A program made the position numbers and the translations under genes. Of a DNA stretch of 64,000 nucleotides, positions 59,764 to 64,000 are shown one piece after another (position 1 is the stretch's first letter; every line of letters begins with the position of its first letter). The stretch comes from Candolleomyces eurysporus (lineage: Eukaryota > Basidiomycota > Agaricomycetes > Agaricales > Psathyrellaceae). The notes under the pieces are model-generated. The model did not search any database and was not told where the DNA came from. It saw only the letters and a program-made list of their open reading frames with translations. The DNA is taken from positions 44,077-108,076 of the forward strand of contig JANBPK010000721.1 in the NCBI GenBank assembly GCA_027579435.1, given 5' to 3'.

Positions 59764-60330
59764 CTCTGTATCGGTCTCTGGGTCTTCTGGGGATTGTCTC
59801 CTTCCTCTGTGCTCCACAAATCCGTTCCAAACTAAAACACGCTGCCCTAGTCTTGACTATTGCTCCTTCCACCAAAGCTTGAGGCCTAATCGGACAGTGA
59901 GGTATGTGGGGGAAGACAAGCCTGAGGGGAAGACGGGAGCAAAGCGGGGCCCCCACAAAATCTGCAGTGGGGTAAAGGGGTCGTTATTGGAGACAAAAAT
60001 CGTTATTCCATGGAGCAGGAACTCACAGAAGGGCTGCCGCGCGGAGAGGGAACAGGAGCAACGGTTAACGGCTGCAAGTAGAAGCCGGAGCCAAGAGATC
60101 AATCTTCCACTTTGGCTCAACTTTGACTGCCAATCGTCCTCGAAAGATTTCAGAGCCATCAACAAATCCCATCTCCTGCTCGTACTTGCAAATGCCATAG
60201 TGATGTTAATTTACATAGTGAAGTATAGTCGTAAAATCGTTACTGGATATTAAACTATGTTACATATATAAGGTAGACAGTATGACCAGTGTTTACATCA
60301 AGAAGAAAACCTGAATCTAGAGAGTCGAGG
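59764..60330. other. Intergenic, possible short minus-strand ORF
   Basis: A minus-strand frame begins with ATG at 60198 (MAFASTSRRWDLLMALKSF) and has a consensus donor and acceptor near 60030 and 59970. It has no recognised domain and may be 5' leader sequence of the TMEM135-like gene or a small unknown gene. Confidence 0.25.
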
Positions 60331-62873
60331 CTATGAGAAGTGGGGCAAGAAACCCAACCACCATGCGCCAGCAGGGTTCACTCCATCAAATACTAGCCCG
60401 AGCTCGGCACCTCCGTCCAACCCCATTCCCACCCTCGCCCTCCTTGTCAGCTGCAGGATAGCCAAGACAACGACACAAATTTTGGCAGGCACATAGAGTA
60501 ATCCCAAGGGAAGGCCTAAAGCCTCTACGAGAAAGAGTATGACAGCCCTTTCAGGCCAGTCATCCATGAAGATACTCTCTGACAGCCGCAACGCGCAAAA
60601 CGAGAAGAAGGGGGGAACGACAGTCATCACGAGCGAGGAAAAGAGGTAAAGGACGTGCGAAACGAACTCTGGCGAATGTTTGGAGAATATGGAGCTTGTC
60701 GCAGAGTCTGTAGACGATGGTACCTCCCTGAACGCGATTCCAAGGAGATGTATACCCCCGAACAACAGCCCACACACAACACCGACAAGCACCTTCATCT
60801 TCATCTCCTCCACAGTCCGATATCCCCTGTCTGTCACATACGCATAAAAGGTCGGAAATCGCGAATGGCCGCCAGACCCCGCCTCCCTCCTCCTCCGCAC
60901 ACTCTCACTAGTCCCGTGCTCTTCGTCGTTAAAATACACCCCGTTAACATGGGGGTAAGTGTGCCCTCCAATCACCCGAGTTCCTCTCTCCGCATCGTTT
61001 GGACCCAACCCAGTNACTCTTAACCAACCNCCATCTACGCGTCTTTGGTGCCGGATCCCTTCTCTCCTCCTCAATCTAGCGTCCGAGCGAGATATATTGG
61101 AAAATATGGCNTTTGTAGAAAGGTCGTAATCNCGACTGTTATCGTCGTATCCGGTTGTCTTNAGGAAGAATTCGTGAACGCGGTCCAAGTAGAAGTACGC
61201 TCCGCAGCGCCATTGCACGAGGGGAATGAAAAGAGAGCTGAGTATGTTGAGGGAGTTNTCGTAATCGGTGGCAGCNTTTGTGTTGGTGGAAGNGTCATTC
61301 GTAGTAGTGCTGGATCCGTTTTGCATAGACCCGTCTTTTGGNGGTTTTTCGANATCGTCGTCGAAAAATTGCAACGGCTCGGGTGTGAGGACGGCAGTCA
61401 TACTGCTNGAGCCAGACGGGTTGTCGCTTCCATCTTCCGCTGTTGAGCCCCCAGATGTNGATCGTTGGATTGCAGNTTGAAGAGCGTGCAACGGNATATC
61501 ATTAGCCTCTTCCGCCTCTTCATCCTCGAAGCTGACGTCATGCGGGCCCACTGCAGTGTTCCCATCCGACGACCCACTGGCGGTACGGTCAACAGCTTTC
61601 CCTTTCAAATCGTTTTGCTTCTTCGGCACTTCCTGTTCTTCCTGTTCCACCTTTGTTATGACCACCTCGGCCTTGAGGGGAGCTAGTACCCCTTNTGAGN
61701 CCTCCGAGCCAGACTTTCCTANTCCCGAAAAAAGGATAATCTTCACTGGCTCCCCTCCCAATCCAACCATAGGTTTATGCCACCACACCGCAATCGTCAT
61801 CAAATAGATGGAGATATACGCCAACACCAACACCTCTATCAGCAACAGCTCTCGCCAGCCACCAATAACGATTCTTGCTATGCACCCACTCAAGAACCAC
61901 ACNAGCTGGAGGAAGACGATGATNGCCAGGAGAGGATCTGCAGGGAACACGGTGGTGAGATGCGAGGAAACGGTGGGTTTCGCAGCCGTAATTGGCTTCA
62001 AAAGATCAGGTGGGGAGTGTGATGAGGGCGGAGGCAAACATGAGGGAAGGTTTGCATGTAATGAAGAGAGTACCACAAAGGGATTGAGTTTGAACATCTT
62101 GAGTGAGTCTTTCGAAGCCGAAGGGGAGGGTTCCTGTGTTGAGTCTGGATTTCCGATGGTGGGAGGTGGTGGGGCAAAGTCGTCGATATCGGTGAGGCAG
62201 AACGGGATGGATGGGGGCGGCTCTCCTTCTGCAGGAGGGGAAGGGGAAGTAGAAGTAGAATTAGAGGAGAGGGGCTTGGTTGACTTGTAGATCGCGTCGA
62301 GAACGGGTACAGTCAAAGTGAAGAACCTTGTCTTCCCATCCGGTCCTTTTCTGTGGATTGCGCCGAAGGTTATACCCCCCATTTGAAGGAAATGAGCATC
62401 TGTTAACGTCCACCCCATATCTAGGAATGTAAAGTCAACTTTTGAAGCAGGAAAAAGGTATCATTCAAAGCTAACTCACCTTTAAACTTGTCTCTTATTT
62501 TCCTCGCTCCTACCCACTGCCTCACACTCCAATAAAGCACCAACTCTGGGAAGAGTACGGCCCACATCAACAACATAAACCTTCTTCGGAGCTTCATCCA
62601 TGGCGAGTCATAAGGTGACGAGAAATTGGGGTGGACTGCAATCCAGGCCAATGCAAAGACCAGGAAGCCACTNGACCAAAGAGTCTGGCTGAGGTTNACT
62701 TGCGATAAGTGACGAGTCGTAAAATTGNCTTCAAGGGTCGATCGAACCTCCAGGTCGGAGATGCTGGCNAACNCTGAGGGGGTTATATNGCGTGCTGGGA
62801 TGGCAGAACTCGAGATAGTCGGCGCCAGCGCAAAAACCTCGAGGTGCCAGAGGATTATTGNNAACGCCAACAT
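60331..62873 (-). CDS. Multi-pass membrane protein of an Agaricomycete-expanded family, copy 1
   Basis: Two exons encode about 830 residues. The first gives a hydrophobic leader (about 25 residues, possible signal peptide), then FLVFALAWIAVHPNFSSPYD, MLLMWAVLFPELVLYWSVRQ and WVGARKIRDKFK. After the intron (about 62421-62479) it continues GWTLTDAHFLQMGGITFG. Several more hydrophobic helices follow, with a long low-complexity loop containing many N's (about 61000-61750). The C-terminus has KVLVGVVCGLLFGGIHLLGI, PLGLLYVPAKICVVVLAILQ and ends FDGVNPAGAWWLGFLPHFS. I recognise the family layout from mushroom genomes, but no function is known. Start: ATG at 62873. Confidence 0.65.
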
Positions 62874-63451
62874 TTGAGCATGAAAGGATAGCTGTGCTGT
62901 TACTTCTTGATGGTCATAAGTAGTGCCTCTGAAGCGCCAACTCTTCAGACCTCAAGACCAGTGCATAGCATTCCGTCAAGTGGATGGGGAACAAAAGTGC
63001 TGTGACTCGGAACAGCATGGGAACGCAGGCTGCCGAAATAAATCGAGGCGCTAATCACTGGCAGGAGATGTTATCGGCCAGGAACACATGAGGCAAACTG
63101 ATGAACCCCAATGTTTTCGTACTCGCAACGAAGAATATATGTGAGGGTGGGTGTCATTAGCAACAGTATGGTCAAAATTTCCCTGAAGCGCTTGAAAGGC
63201 CATGAAACGAAAACGAGAGAAGTAGTAAACTGAGTCCATGGACTCGAGTGCTGGTCTGAGTGGTCTCCCATCACGAATTGTTGAACCTTGTCATGGTGGA
63301 ACAGCCTCATGGTCAGCGACAAATTTCGTGACACAACCTCTGCATCTACTATATATTAGCATGCAATTCTAGATCTATTTTACAATATAGAAAATCATCG
63401 AAAACTTCATGACGAAAAAAGTAGCCTGATTAGCTGCTCGGACTCGCTAAT
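62874..63451. other. Intergenic between membrane-protein paralogues
   Basis: No gene is seen; short frames at 63051-63334 lack any support. Confidence 0.4.
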
Positions 63452-64000
63452 CTACGAAAAGTGAGGCAAGAAACCCAACCACCATGCCCCAGACGGATTC
63501 ACTCCATCGAATGCCATAGCAATGTCCACCAGATCCCCACTCATACCTGCTCTCGCCCTCCTAACGAGCTGCAAGATGGCGACGACAACCACACCGACTT
63601 TCGCTGGGATGTAAATGAGAGCGAGAGGAAGGCCAAGGATTTCCAGGATCCAGAACGTCACAGTCGTCTCCTCGGTTCTCTCTACCCCCGCCCGAGGCTC
63701 AGATAACCTCAAAGCGCAAAGAGAAATCAAAAACGGCGCGACGGTCAATATGAGCGAGCAAACGAAGTAAAGGACGCGCGGGGCGAACGATGGCGAGGAC
63801 TTCGTGAACAGCGAGTTACTCGACAGCGCCTCTGCCGAAGAGGCTGGAAGTTCCCTGTATGCAAGTCCAAGGAGAAGAATTCCTCCAAGCAACAACCCAC
63901 ACACCGCGCCCACAAGCACCTTGACCTTGATCTCCTCCGCACTCTGATATCCCCGCTTGGTGGCGTAGGCGTAAAACGTCGGAAGTCGTGAATGACTACC
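63452..64000 (-). CDS. Multi-pass membrane protein paralogue, copy 2 (cut by window end)
   Basis: Only the C-terminal ~180 residues are in the window. They align with the end of the gene at 60331: YQSAEEIKVKVLVGAVCG, LALIYIPAKVGVVVVAILQL, and the shared ending FDGVNPSGAWWLGFLPHFS. The reading frame continues open to the window edge, so the start lies beyond 64000. This is another tandem pair. Confidence 0.7.
   Translation of the reverse strand, partial: GSHSRLPTFYAYATKRGYQSAEEIKVKVLVGAVCGLLLGGILLLGLAYRELPASSAEALSSNSLFTKSSPSFAPRVLYFVCSLILTVAPFLISLCALRLSEPRAGVERTEETTVTFWILEILGLPLALIYIPAKVGVVVVAILQLVRRARAGMSGDLVDIAMAFDGVNPSGAWWLGFLPHFS

Noticed and set aside
59857..60253. Small gene upstream of the TMEM135-like gene
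   Set aside because: Splice-like sites exist but there is no domain or paralogue support, so it is only noted as a possibility.
1..64000. CRISPR array, bacterial operons or prophage
   Set aside because: No spaced direct repeats are seen, and introns throughout show a eukaryotic nuclear genome.

Overview
The window reads as nuclear DNA of a basidiomycete fungus, most likely an Agaricomycete. Genes are split by many 48-60 nt introns with GT..AG ends. The gene families are typical of mushrooms: DUF4470/MYND proteins, a NACHT-TPR STAND protein, caspase-like proteins joined to a fungal G domain, and a lineage-type multi-pass membrane family. I cannot name the genus. The assembly is draft quality. 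Many isolated N's sit exactly where one reading frame jumps to another, and dropping the N usually restores the frame, so several apparent breaks are probably consensus artefacts.

Layout, left to right. 0.9-4.0 kb: a multi-pass membrane protein with a C-terminal NADAR (YbiA-like) domain. 4.5-7.2 kb: a cullin-1 type SCF scaffold. 7.9-14.4 kb: two tandem copies of an ABC-type ATPase. 15.9-24.3 kb: two tandem copies of a caspase-like + mid domain + degenerate G-domain gene. 24.7-26.1 kb (minus): a U5 snRNP 40 kDa-like WD40 protein. 26.9-29.7 kb (minus): a NACHT-TPR STAND protein. 30.5-38.5 kb (minus): two tandem DUF4470-MYND genes. 39.2-43.5 kb: a Boi-type SH3-SAM-PH polarity protein. 44.0-46.2 kb: an Arb1-like subunit of the Argonaute siRNA chaperone complex. 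46.4-51.5 kb (minus): two tandem FAD-linked oxidases. 52.5-54.0 kb (minus): an RNase III with a dsRNA-binding domain. 55.0-57.3 kb: a divergent pair of hotdog-fold thioesterase paralogues. 57.5-59.8 kb (minus): a TMEM135-like protein. 60.3 kb to the right edge (minus): two tandem membrane-protein paralogues, the second cut by the window end.

The main architectural theme is repeated tandem duplication. Four duplications (ABC, caspase, MYND, FAD oxidase) each carry a broken piece of the neighbouring gene at the junction: a cullin last exon, an ABC last exon, a Boi exon, and an Arb1 3' end. These scars allow the breakpoints to be read. The duplicated genes are mostly accessory or defence-like, while their single-copy neighbours (cullin, U5-40K, Boi, Arb1, RNase III) are conserved housekeeping or RNA-silencing genes. 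The most promising candidate system is the caspase/G-domain pair, which lies about 2.6 kb from a NACHT-TPR gene.
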